DNA from: Bacteroidia bacterium
Lineage (GTDB): Bacteria > Bacteroidota > Bacteroidia > Chitinophagales > Chitinophagaceae
NCBI GenBank assembly: GCA_030426665.1
Contig: JAUHYD010000019.1
Coordinates: 1-64,000 of the forward strand
Direction: 5' to 3'
DNA length: 64,000 nt
Made by a program: the position numbers and the translations under genes. Under the pieces are notes generated by a model, which worked only from the letters and a program-made list of their open reading frames with translations, was not told the origin of the DNA and searched no databases. Below, piece after piece: positions 17,969 through 26,448 of the stretch (the stretch's first letter is position 1; each line of letters begins with the position of its first letter).

Positions 17969-20167
17969 ATGTTACAATTCATGAAGAATAAAATTCTCAT
18001 ACCTCTGCTGATTGTCTGTGCTTTGGCTGCTTTTTTCTCATTTAAATATGTGAAAGCAGACGGCAAGTCGTCGCAGGAAAGAAGGGCGATAATTATCAAA
18101 ACTGCAATGAAGACCATTAAAGCAGGGCATTACTCTCCACGGGCGATTGACGACACTTTCTCGGCAAACGTCTATAAAGATATGATTACCAGCTTCGACG
18201 GGGAAAAGCTCTATTTCACTAAAGAGAATATTAATACCTTGAAACAGTACGAATATGCTATTGATGACCAGGTAAATATGGGCAATACAGAATTCTTTGA
18301 CTCTCTCGAAGCAATCTACCTCCGTAGGGTAGATGCGTCTGAAAAGATTTTCGAAAAAGTACTGAAAAAACCTTTCTCGTTCAAAACTGACGATGTATTG
18401 GAATTAGATGCTGATAAACGCGGATACGCATCTGCCGGAACAGAAATGTATGAAAGGTGGAAAAAATTCCTCAAATACAGAACATTGGTTAAATACATAG
18501 ACCTGAAATCTGAGCAGGATAAAAAGCGAGAAAACAAAGATTCTGTAAATGCCAAATTCAAAACCGATGCAGAATTAGAAGTTGAGGCACGTGAGAGTAT
18601 CCTTAAAAGTAACAAACGATATATCAAAAGGCTCAAGAAAACGAAACCGGAACAACGCTTCACCTTCTATGTCAACCAACTTACAGAAGCAGAAGACCCA
18701 CATACTTCCTACTTCCCACCTGTTGACAAAAGTGCTTTCGACGAGCGTATGAGTGGAAGTTTTGTAGGCATTGGGGCAAGACTGAATCAGGTAGATGATA
18801 AAACAGTTATTGTGGAAGTGATAACCGGTAGCCCTTCCTGGAAGCAAGGAGACCTGAAAGCAGAAGATGAGATAATGAAAGTAGCTCAAGGCAAGGAAGA
18901 ACCTGTTGACATTACCGGCTGGGCTTTGGATGACGTTGTTAAAATAATCAGAGGAGACAAAGGAACGGAAGTAAGGCTGACAGTAAAAAGTAAAGACGGG
19001 GCGGTAAAAGTCATTCCCATAAAAAGAGGCGTAGTAGAGCTTGATGAAGTTTTTGCAAAATCTGCGATCATAAAAACCGAAACCGGGAAAATAGGTTTTA
19101 TCTATCTGCCTGAATTTTATGCCGACTTCAACCATACCAGCAGGCGCACATGCAGTAAGGATGTAGCCATAGAAGTTGAAAAACTCAAATCAGAAGGGGT
19201 AAACGGTATCATTCTGGACCTCCGCTACAACGGTGGCGGGTCGCTGGGAGATGTTGTAGACATGGCCGGAATATTTCTCGGCAAAGGACCGGTTGTGCAG
19301 GTAAAAAGTGGGCGTTCAAAACCTTCTGTACTCGAGTCCAGAAGCTACGATACTGCTCTTTATAACGGACCTCTTGCTATTATGATTAATCAAAACAGTG
19401 CATCTGCATCAGAAATACTTGCAGCAGTCCTTAAGGATTATAAGCGTGCTGTTATTGTGGGTTCTACATCTTTCGGAAAGGGCACTGTTCAGAAAATGGT
19501 ATCTCTTGATGACATGCTAGACCCCATGACTCGTCTGAACATGCTTCATGACACAACGGGAGCTTCTGACGGCTCAATAGGCGTGCTGAAGCTGACTATG
19601 GAAAAGTTCTACAGGGTAAATGGCAACTCCACGCAACTGAGAGGTGTATCGCCTAATATAGATATGCCTGACCCATATGACAGCTACGATGAAGACGAGC
19701 TGGGCGAGCGACATTATAAAACTGCGTTGAAGTGGGATGAAATTGCTCCTGCTAAATACACGCCCACGAACAGCATTCCAAATATGGATCAGATTGTTGC
19801 ATTGAGCAATAACCGCATCAAAAACAATGAAACTTTCAAGTTGATTACTGAGAATGCACAGTTCATAAAAACAAAGAAAGAAGACAATACTGTTTCGCTC
19901 AACGAAGTGAAGTACAAAAAAGAGCAGGAAGAAATAAATGCCATTTCTAAAAAATTAGAAGATTTGCAGAAAAATGCCGAATTACTGGAAATGGCAAACG
20001 TTACTGCTGACCTCGACAAGATAAACGTTGACAGCGCGTCAATTGCTAAAAACAAAGACTGGCTCAAATCTTTAGGCAAAGACATCTATATTGCGGAGAC
20101 GGTAAACATCCTCAATGACATCAGAAAGTCAAATATGAATGTAACTATGGGTGCCGCACACAGATAG
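17969..20167 (+). CDS. Carboxy-terminal (tail-specific) processing protease, S41 family
   Basis: A 732-residue periplasmic protease of the Prc/Tsp type. An N-terminal membrane helix at about residues 8-25 acts as signal or anchor; the ATG four codons in, at 17981, is an equally good start. A PDZ domain follows at about residues 250-340 (SFVGIGARLN, SPSWKQGDLKAEDEI). The S41 peptidase core has LDLRYNGGGSL and the catalytic Ser in NQNSASASEI with the Lys in SFGKGTVQ. A long charged C-terminal region (about 570-732) matches the Prc-type extension. Family members trim or degrade envelope proteins and peptidoglycan hydrolases. It is a single-gene unit with its own promoter and terminator. Confidence 0.93.
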   Translation: MLQFMKNKILIPLLIVCALAAFFSFKYVKADGKSSQERRAIIIKTAMKTIKAGHYSPRAIDDTFSANVYKDMITSFDGEKLYFTKENINTLKQYEYAIDDQVNMGNTEFFDSLEAIYLRRVDASEKIFEKVLKKPFSFKTDDVLELDADKRGYASAGTEMYERWKKFLKYRTLVKYIDLKSEQDKKRENKDSVNAKFKTDAELEVEARESILKSNKRYIKRLKKTKPEQRFTFYVNQLTEAEDPHTSYFPPVDKSAFDERMSGSFVGIGARLNQVDDKTVIVEVITGSPSWKQGDLKAEDEIMKVAQGKEEPVDITGWALDDVVKIIRGDKGTEVRLTVKSKDGAVKVIPIKRGVVELDEVFAKSAIIKTETGKIGFIYLPEFYADFNHTSRRTCSKDVAIEVEKLKSEGVNGIILDLRYNGGGSLGDVVDMAGIFLGKGPVVQVKSGRSKPSVLESRSYDTALYNGPLAIMINQNSASASEILAAVLKDYKRAVIVGSTSFGKGTVQKMVSLDDMLDPMTRLNMLHDTTGASDGSIGVLKLTMEKFYRVNGNSTQLRGVSPNIDMPDPYDSYDEDELGERHYKTALKWDEIAPAKYTPTNSIPNMDQIVALSNNRIKNNETFKLITENAQFIKTKKEDNTVSLNEVKYKKEQEEINAISKKLEDLQKNAELLEMANVTADLDKINVDSASIAKNKDWLKSLGKDIYIAETVNILNDIRKSNMNVTMGAAHR

Positions 20168-20198
20168 GCCAGCAGTCAGCAGAAAAAATATAAGCAAG

Positions 20199-20228
20199 AA
20201 AGGCAGGCCGATGAGCCTGTCTTTTTTT
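20199..20228 (+). terminator. Rho-independent terminator of the protease gene
   Basis: A 10-bp stem (20199-20208 with 20215-20224, one G-T pair, six-base loop) runs into a T tract. It lies about 30 bases past the stop codon at 20167. Confidence 0.85.
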
Positions 20229-20262
20229 GTTTCCCCCGGCGCTTTACGTTCAACCTACGTAA

Positions 20263-20970
20263 TTACGACTTACGACTTTTCAAAAACTTCTTCTTGTATT
20301 TTCTGGTTGTGGCTGCGATGATGAATCCCCCAACCAGAGATGGAAAAAGCCAAACGAGCAATGGCGGGAGAAAATTTACATTAACGACAACAAAGGCTGT
20401 AAAAGCAGCAATGTATGCCGCGCCAAAACTTTGAAAATGAGAAAATAACCAGTATTGCTTTTCCCGTGGTGGAACAAAAAAGCTCTTCATCCAAGTATAA
20501 GCATATAAAGCACCAATAACGCCAAAGACAATTCCTACTACACCAAAGTAAACACCCCGCAAAACCAACCTTGCTCCCCAAAACAATATGAGGGCATTGA
20601 ACAACGCCGGCACAACCCCAATTACCCAATCCACCACCTGAGGGCGAACAGCACCTGTATAGAGGTTTTTTAGAAATACTGACCGGTAACCGATGGCTGT
20701 AAGTTGATAACTGAAGAACGAAATCATCAATAAAAAGGCGTTAGAAGACACAACCGACAGATATATGGCAGATACAAACACGGCTGTCATTCCCCAGAAA
20801 AAACCGAGGCCCGCTACCTTATGCTTTCTGCTCCCTTTTTTCCATAACATAGCTAACAGCCCTGCCAACAAGGCAATACTACCACCTGCGATATGTAATA
20901 CTAAGAAAGAAGTGCGCAATTGTTGCTGTTTCGGGCAAGATACTACATTCCCCCAAACGCATGGATACAC
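20263..20970 (-). CDS. Polytopic membrane protein, DUF2306-like
   Basis: A protein of up to 235 residues with about six or seven membrane helices. The segment VLHIAGGSIALLAGLLAMLWKKGS followed by KHKVAGLGFFWGM resembles the DUF2306-type membrane proteins, in which a His in helix 1 and an H/K-rich loop are conserved. The function of that family is unknown. The frame begins with GTG at 20970; a TTG at 20919 just before the first helix is a reasonable alternative because the first 17 residues (with two Cys) do not look membrane-related. It ends in a basic tail. It is downstream of, and on the same strand as, the regulator gene at 21010. Confidence 0.55.
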   Translation of the reverse strand: MYPCVWGNVVSCPKQQQLRTSFLVLHIAGGSIALLAGLLAMLWKKGSRKHKVAGLGFFWGMTAVFVSAIYLSVVSSNAFLLMISFFSYQLTAIGYRSVFLKNLYTGAVRPQVVDWVIGVVPALFNALILFWGARLVLRGVYFGVVGIVFGVIGALYAYTWMKSFFVPPREKQYWLFSHFQSFGAAYIAAFTAFVVVNVNFLPPLLVWLFPSLVGGFIIAATTRKYKKKFLKSRKS

Positions 20971-21009
20971 ACAACCAGACAGTTGCGTATTAACTTCAGG
21001 CTCCGGCTA

Positions 21010-22068
21010 TTAGCGAATCAGATTGATTAACTTCTTTTCATCCGTAATAATCACCTTACCGTTCTTAATCTCTATCAGATTCTCGCTCTTAAAATCACTC
21101 AACGTTCTAATCAGTGACTCAGAAGCGGTACCTGCTATTGTGGCAAGGTCATCCCGGCTGATATTAATCTGAAATGGCTCGTCTCTGTCTTTGCGATATT
21201 TCTTTTCCAGACTAATTAAGGCTTCCGCAACCTTTTTCCGTAATGTATTGTAAGCAATACCCAATAAATGCTCTTCTTTTTCTACCAGATTTCTTGCTAA
21301 CAATGAGACGAACTTTTTCGCAATTGCCGGATTGCTGTTCATTAGGTTTTCAAAATCTTTTTTCGGTATCAGCGCAAGCTCAGTATCGTCAATGGTCTCA
21401 GCACTCTCCTGATAGGTACCACCCTCTAAAAGCGTAGTGTATCCCAAAAAATCGCCCGTGCTATACAAGTCCATTACCAGATCCTTACCATCGTCATGGG
21501 TTTTATAAGTCCTTACCTTACCGGATATAACGTAGTACAAATAGTGAGGATGATTACCTTCTTTGTACACCAGCTGTTTCTTTTTATAGGTATTGGTGTT
21601 ACACTCTTCTGCCAGCTGTTCCAGTGTCTTTGTATTGTCAATCGTATGAATCAACTCATTTACTCCGGACAAGTCTGAAGGCAAAGACTTCTTTAGAATT
21701 TCCATTTTCTTAAACCGACTCTCAATGGCATTCAGCAATTCGTTTCCGGCAAATGGCTTGGTGATATAATCGTCGGCACCCAGCTCCATTGCAGCCCGAA
21801 AATCGCTTCGTTCGCTTTTCGAGGTAAGGAAAATAAAAGGAATATTCTGTGTCCTTGAATCCTTGTGCAATACATGCAATACGCCATATCCATCAATACC
21901 GGGCATCATAATATCACAGATTATGAGGTCGGGCAGATTTTGCTGAGCCGATTCGATACCGTCTTTACCATTTGGTGCGGTAATGACATTATAGTCGGAT
22001 AGTGTCAGAATTTCTTCCACATTCTCCCGAATATCTTCATTGTCTTCTATTATTAAAATAGTTTTCAT
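21010..22068 (-). CDS. Response regulator fused to a cNMP-binding/Crp-Fnr-type DNA-binding protein
   Basis: A 352-residue regulator with three parts. Residues 1-120 are a receiver domain with acidic pocket E8/D9, phosphoacceptor Asp52 (CDIMMPG) and Lys104 (TKPF). Residues about 145-260 are a cNMP-binding-type beta roll (LYYVISGKVRTY, GDFLGY). Residues about 270-352 are a Crp-type winged helix with recognition helix TASESLIRTLSDF. Glu317 and Arg321 align with the Glu and Arg that contact the TGA core in Crp and Fnr. The FNR cysteine cluster is absent, so oxygen would be sensed elsewhere, presumably by the kinase. The gene overlaps the histidine kinase gene by four bases (ATGA), so the two form one operon. 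The operon promoter carries two matching FixK-type boxes, which suggests autoregulation (inference). Confidence 0.92.
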   Translation of the reverse strand: MKTILIIEDNEDIRENVEEILTLSDYNVITAPNGKDGIESAQQNLPDLIICDIMMPGIDGYGVLHVLHKDSRTQNIPFIFLTSKSERSDFRAAMELGADDYITKPFAGNELLNAIESRFKKMEILKKSLPSDLSGVNELIHTIDNTKTLEQLAEECNTNTYKKKQLVYKEGNHPHYLYYVISGKVRTYKTHDDGKDLVMDLYSTGDFLGYTTLLEGGTYQESAETIDDTELALIPKKDFENLMNSNPAIAKKFVSLLARNLVEKEEHLLGIAYNTLRKKVAEALISLEKKYRKDRDEPFQINISRDDLATIAGTASESLIRTLSDFKSENLIEIKNGKVIITDEKKLINLIR

Positions 22069-23777
22069 CGGTTGTTATTATTTACAAAAGTGATTGTAAA
22101 CCTTGTTCCTTCACCTACCTTGCTTTCACAAGTAACAGTCCCCCCCAGCAATTCTGCATACTTACTTACTATATGCAAACCCAATCCGGTACCTTGTATA
22201 TTGGTAACATTAGAAGATCGGAAAAATCGCTTATACAAATCCTTCATATCGTCTTCAGGAATCCCTATGCCACTATCCTTTACCGATAGTATAACATTCT
22301 TATCGGTTGTCTCCGTCGTCACCTCCACAACGCTGTCTTCGTTTGAAAACTTAATTGCATTGGAAAGTAAATTTGTAATTATGTGTTTCATCATAGAGGC
22401 ATCAAGGTATACTTCCTTTTTGCCACCTAGGTGTTTGTAAGCCACGTCCTGCCCTTGTTTAAGCAAATGGCGCACATCCTGTATGATTTCTTCTGTTTGC
22501 TCGTACAAACTATAGGTGGCATACTTGGCAAGTATGTTACCCTCTTCAATTTTACCTACGGAGAGGAAGTCATTCAATATCTCAGTGAGCGAAGTAACAG
22601 AAGATACTATTCTCTGAATGTGTTTATCCCTCTGAGCTTGCTGATCCTCTTTTACATACTTCGAAAGCAAATATGCAGACGACAAAACAGCACTCAATGG
22701 CGTCCGGAACTCATGCGATGCCATAGATACAAACCTCGACTTCAATTCGTTTAACTCTTTTTCTTTTTCCAGTGCAGTGCGCAATTCTACTTCGGCCTTT
22801 TTCTTTTCAGATATATCGATTGCAATACCCAGATAACTGGACACTTCATTTCTGGCATCCTTCAAAGGGGTTACATTCAATGAAACAAAAAAGCAGCTAC
22901 CATCCTTCCTCACATAATTCCACTCCATATTATTCTCAGGCTCAGCAGCAAAAACCTGAAACCCTGCTTCGATAGTCGTCCCCTCAATGTCTGTCAACTT
23001 CTTTGCGCGCGCCTCCAACTCTTCCGGGAGGTGAAAACTAACCAGATTCATCTTGCCAATAACCTCGTCCGAAGAATACCCTAGACTACTCTCGGCGGCA
23101 GGATTAAAAAATTGTATTAAGCCCTCCTTATCACACACAAAAATGATAGCACCGGCATGGTTCCAAATATTGTTCAGAAACGAATTAACACGCTCAAGTT
23201 CTGCATCCTTTCTTTCGGTTTCCTTTATCTGCTTGCCGAGTTGCTCTACTGTTAGCGCCAGCGACTGAGAACCCTCCTTTACTTTTTGCTCCAGATGGGC
23301 ATTGAGCTGTGCAATTGCTTGTTCTGTCTCCTTTCGCTGGGTGATATCAGATACGAATGCAATGGCAAAATTTTCTTCTCCTATCCTATAATGCCCCAGG
23401 CTCACCTCTACCGGAAACTCTTCACCGTTCTTCCTCAAACCGGCAAGCTCCATACCTCTACCCATAGGGCGGCTATGCGGATTTGCATTATAATTGGCAC
23501 GATGCTTTTCGTGCTTAGGCGCAAATCTTGTCGGAATCAGCATTTCAACTTTTTGTCCTGTCAACTCCCCCTCGCTGTATCCGAATTGCTTTTCTGTATA
23601 CTTATTTGCCAACTGAATTTGCCCGTTGCCATTTGCAATGAGTATACCTATCCCGGCATAATCGAACAGCGCATGAAAGTTATCAGTATTAAGAGTAGTA
23701 AAAGGCATGCCTAAATTTACTCCTTTTATCTTTTCTCCCAATGCACTGACACCATTTTGTGAAGACAAGTCCGACAT
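22065..23777 (-). CDS. PAS-PAS sensor histidine kinase
   Basis: A 570-residue kinase without membrane helices, hence cytosolic. PAS 1 spans about residues 30-150, followed by a coiled coil to about 195. PAS 2 spans about 197-330 (FFNPAAESSLGYSSDEVIG). The HisKA domain has phosphoacceptor His355 in SHEFRTPLSAVL. The catalytic domain has N-box Asn473, G1 DSGIG at 501-505 and G2 GTGLGL at 529-534. PAS 1 resembles FixL-type oxygen sensors: His89 falls where, as I recall the sequence, FixL has its heme ligand, but the distal Arg position is Met109. Heme binding is therefore possible, not shown. The partner is the receiver-Crp regulator translated from the overlapping gene. The cbb3 operon lies just upstream. 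Confidence 0.92.
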   Translation of the reverse strand: MSDLSSQNGVSALGEKIKGVNLGMPFTTLNTDNFHALFDYAGIGILIANGNGQIQLANKYTEKQFGYSEGELTGQKVEMLIPTRFAPKHEKHRANYNANPHSRPMGRGMELAGLRKNGEEFPVEVSLGHYRIGEENFAIAFVSDITQRKETEQAIAQLNAHLEQKVKEGSQSLALTVEQLGKQIKETERKDAELERVNSFLNNIWNHAGAIIFVCDKEGLIQFFNPAAESSLGYSSDEVIGKMNLVSFHLPEELEARAKKLTDIEGTTIEAGFQVFAAEPENNMEWNYVRKDGSCFFVSLNVTPLKDARNEVSSYLGIAIDISEKKKAEVELRTALEKEKELNELKSRFVSMASHEFRTPLSAVLSSAYLLSKYVKEDQQAQRDKHIQRIVSSVTSLTEILNDFLSVGKIEEGNILAKYATYSLYEQTEEIIQDVRHLLKQGQDVAYKHLGGKKEVYLDASMMKHIITNLLSNAIKFSNEDSVVEVTTETTDKNVILSVKDSGIGIPEDDMKDLYKRFFRSSNVTNIQGTGLGLHIVSKYAELLGGTVTCESKVGEGTRFTITFVNNNNR

Positions 23778-23792
23778 AGTCTAAAAAAATCT

Positions 23793-23856
23793 CAATTTAT
23801 TTGTGTTTTCGACTACAACACATGACGGCCATCATAAAAAAACCTGACGTTTATCA
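23793..23856 (-). promoter_or_regulatory. Promoter of the kinase-regulator operon with two FixK/FNR-like boxes
   Basis: The minus strand carries a -7 box TAAATTG (23799-23793, one T short of TAnnTTTG) 15 bases before the ATG. Two full TGAY-N4-RTCA boxes lie upstream: TGACGGCCATCA at 23823-23834 and TGACGTTTATCA at 23845-23856 (plus-strand reading). Their centres are 29.5 and 51.5 bases from the T of the -7 box. The distal box overlaps the stop codon of the preceding gene. The arrangement fits activation at about -41.5 and -63.5. Confidence 0.7.
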
Positions 23857-24564
23857 CTTCTTGTGGCAGCAAGACGAATGGACTCCCGTATGCGAGACAG
23901 ATACTTTCGGGCTCAAATAAGGTATTCCAAGATTCATGCCCCTTAAAACAAACAAACAGCCGAAAGAAAAAACAACAACAGGCACCAACCTACGAAGCTG
24001 GTTAGTTCTCAGAAAAGATACCTTGCTCTTTAATACAGTGATACCGACAAGCATTGGAATAGTGCCAAGCCCAAATACATAAATCATTCCAACAGACTGA
24101 GCCACATCCGGCAGTGTCATTGAAGCAGAAAGTGCCATGTATACCAATCCGCAGGGCAACAAGCCGTTCAGTATCCCAGCCATTGTAATAGCACCTAATG
24201 TCGGCCTTCCCATTACCTCGCCCAACCTACTCTTCACGTAAGCAGCCCACGGCAAGTTTATGCGGAACGACGTTGTCGGAAAAAATGCCATTATGCCGGC
24301 AATCAAAAAGAAACTACCCAAAATAATAGATACATATTGCTGTACCTTAGGGTCAAATACGTCGCGAAAAGAATGAAGTGTAGCAGCCATTAATGCATAT
24401 ACAGATATGCGACCCAAATGATACAAACCTATGGCCAAACCTCTTTTCACACCTCCAAACGCCTGAAATGGCATTATCCACATAATAGGGCCACACATAC
24501 CGGCACAATGCAAACTACCGGTAAAGCCCATCAGAAAGCCCATTATGATTGTAGCACTACTCAT
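23854..24564 (-). CDS. TauE/SafE-like (DsbD_2-type) membrane protein of the cbb3 operon
   Basis: A 236-residue protein with six or more membrane helices, starting GFLMGFTGSLHCAGMCGPIM, the hallmark of the family annotated as sulfite exporter TauE/SafE or urease-accessory-like (DsbD_2). The tail has metal-ligand residues (HTGVHSSCCHKK). In many Bacteroidota and Proteobacteria this gene follows ccoG-ccoH, and copper delivery or cytochrome maturation is the usual suggestion. Its start codon overlaps the ccoH stop, so it is translated with the cbb3 operon. The HCAGMCGP motif and Cys/His tail favour metal handling over sulfite export (inference). Confidence 0.75.
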   Translation of the reverse strand: MSSATIIMGFLMGFTGSLHCAGMCGPIMWIMPFQAFGGVKRGLAIGLYHLGRISVYALMAATLHSFRDVFDPKVQQYVSIILGSFFLIAGIMAFFPTTSFRINLPWAAYVKSRLGEVMGRPTLGAITMAGILNGLLPCGLVYMALSASMTLPDVAQSVGMIYVFGLGTIPMLVGITVLKSKVSFLRTNQLRRLVPVVVFSFGCLFVLRGMNLGIPYLSPKVSVSHTGVHSSCCHKK

Positions 24565-25022
24565 CAGTCGTGGAGTTGAATTTCAGATTCCTGATAATAA
24601 TCTTTGCCTGCTAATGCACAACTTATCTTTACGATATACCTTGTATTTTGCAATGCCACTCTGGGAACAGCCATCCTGTTGCTTCCTGATTGCATTGCTA
24701 TATCAAAAGACTTATCCCATGCTGCATTTACCGGAGAATAAAAACTAACTTTTCCGGTAAGCTCACCCTTACTCAATTCATCGGGAAACTCAATTACTAC
24801 CTGACTACCGTTGGCGTGTATTGCCATTGCCGCAGAAAGCCCGGCCTGATTCTTACCGGCATCGATTACATTTTGGTACTTTATCTCATCGTCGTAGTAA
24901 TTCTCAGACACAAGGTCAAAGTCCTGACGCACGCTGGATACAACCAGCAACAATATCATACCGGCAAAACCGGTATATAAAACCGCTATCTTCCACCCCC
25001 ATCCCATTTTCATAGCTTGCAT
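24564..25022 (-). CDS. ccoH: CcoH/FixH accessory protein
   Basis: A 152-residue protein with one N-terminal membrane helix (about residues 9-30) and an extracytoplasmic beta domain, as in FixH/CcoH. VSENYYDDEIKYQ just after the helix is the family signature. CcoH is needed for stable assembly of cbb3 oxidase. It lies 11 bases after ccoG and overlaps the TauE-like gene by one base. Confidence 0.88.
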   Translation of the reverse strand: MQAMKMGWGWKIAVLYTGFAGMILLLVVSSVRQDFDLVSENYYDDEIKYQNVIDAGKNQAGLSAAMAIHANGSQVVIEFPDELSKGELTGKVSFYSPVNAAWDKSFDIAMQSGSNRMAVPRVALQNTRYIVKISCALAGKDYYQESEIQLHD

Positions 25023-25033
25023 TTTAATTGTTT

Positions 25034-26440
25034 TTATTTACCGTTAAAAGGTCCGAGAAAGGAAGTCTTGATAGTTGATATCTTCTTCCCGTTCTCGTAT
25101 ACTCCTATCTCAATTATTGTCTTTCTACCCGCTACATCTTTATTGTCAACATAAACAAACATAGCGCCCTGAGCTGTACCATTCTTTGGAACAATAAACT
25201 GTTTTCCACCTACCGGCTTTATACTACCACTAAAATTCTCAGGCTTAAGCACCAGCTCTTTATCCTTAAAAGTTTTATTCAGCATTTCGAAATTATACAG
25301 ATTACTCAGTTGATTGTTGGGCTGCTCCTGATAGAGCTGTCCCGGTGTCCTGAGTATTGTTACCCCTACATCTGTACGACTTGCCAACAACCAAACCAAT
25401 ACACCTAACAGCAAAACCATCACAATACTGTATGCCTTCATTCGCCAGGTAGAGTGCCACACACGCTTCTTTGAAATACTGTTTTCTGATGCATAACGTA
25501 TAAGCCCTTCTTCCAGCCCCACGGCATTCATCATCTTGTTACATACATCTATACAGGCCGTACAATTGACACACTCTAGCTGCGTTCCATTCCGGATGTC
25601 TATCCCGGTGGGACACACATCTACACACTGATGGCAGTCGATACAGTCCCCTAACGTACGTTCCTCATTTTTCTTGAACTTGCCGCGCTTCTCACCTCTC
25701 TTATAGTCGTACGCTACTACTATCGAATCTTTGTCAAGCAGCACACCTTGCATCCGGCCATAGGGGCATATTACAGTACAAACCTGCTCTCTCATCCACA
25801 AGTACACAAAGAAGAAAATGGTGGTAAATAACGCAAGGGTTGTAAACGTACCCAGGTGTTCTGAAAACGGCTCGCTTATCATCTTCTCTAGCTCATCAAC
25901 ACCTATAATATATGCCAGAAACGTATTAGCAATAATGAAACTCATCAACCAAAAGACTGTCCATTTCGACAATCGTTTGATAATCTTTTGAGTATTCCAC
26001 GGGCTCTTCTTCAACTGCTTCTGCGCACCTGCATCCCCATCAATCCAGTACTCCACTTTACGGAAAACCATTTCCATAAACACGGTCTGCGGACAAGCCC
26101 ACCCGCAAAACACCCTACCAAAAACAACAGTAAACAGCGCAATGAAAACGATAAAAACTACCATTCCCAAAGCGAAAATAAAAAAGTCCTGAGGCCAGAA
26201 AATCTGCCCAAACAAGATGAACTTACGCTCAAGTATATTAATCAGAAAAACCGGATGACCATTTACTTTTACAAAAGGCAGCCCGAAAAACACAATCAGG
26301 TACAGTACTGTCACCCAAATCCGCAAATTGTGCAATCGTCCGTGGGGCTTCTTAGGAAATATCCATATCCTTTTACCTTTACTATCTACCGTCGCTACCG
26401 AATCCCTGAACGATTCGGGACTACCGCCATTGTCTTCCAT
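25034..26440 (-). CDS. ccoG: cbb3 oxidase assembly protein CcoG (FixG)
   Basis: A 468-residue membrane protein with about five helices and polyferredoxin clusters. Motifs are CGWACPQTVFMEMVFRKVEYWIDG, the cluster pattern CIDCHQCVDVCP and CVNCTACIDVC, and a C-terminal Ig-like FixG domain (about residues 350-468). CcoG is a copper(II) reductase that supports copper insertion into cbb3 oxidase. It sits between ccoP and ccoH, nine and eleven bases away, in the same operon. Confidence 0.95.
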   Translation of the reverse strand: MEDNGGSPESFRDSVATVDSKGKRIWIFPKKPHGRLHNLRIWVTVLYLIVFFGLPFVKVNGHPVFLINILERKFILFGQIFWPQDFFIFALGMVVFIVFIALFTVVFGRVFCGWACPQTVFMEMVFRKVEYWIDGDAGAQKQLKKSPWNTQKIIKRLSKWTVFWLMSFIIANTFLAYIIGVDELEKMISEPFSEHLGTFTTLALFTTIFFFVYLWMREQVCTVICPYGRMQGVLLDKDSIVVAYDYKRGEKRGKFKKNEERTLGDCIDCHQCVDVCPTGIDIRNGTQLECVNCTACIDVCNKMMNAVGLEEGLIRYASENSISKKRVWHSTWRMKAYSIVMVLLLGVLVWLLASRTDVGVTILRTPGQLYQEQPNNQLSNLYNFEMLNKTFKDKELVLKPENFSGSIKPVGGKQFIVPKNGTAQGAMFVYVDNKDVAGRKTIIEIGVYENGKKISTIKTSFLGPFNGK

Positions 26441-26448
26441 TTTACTAA

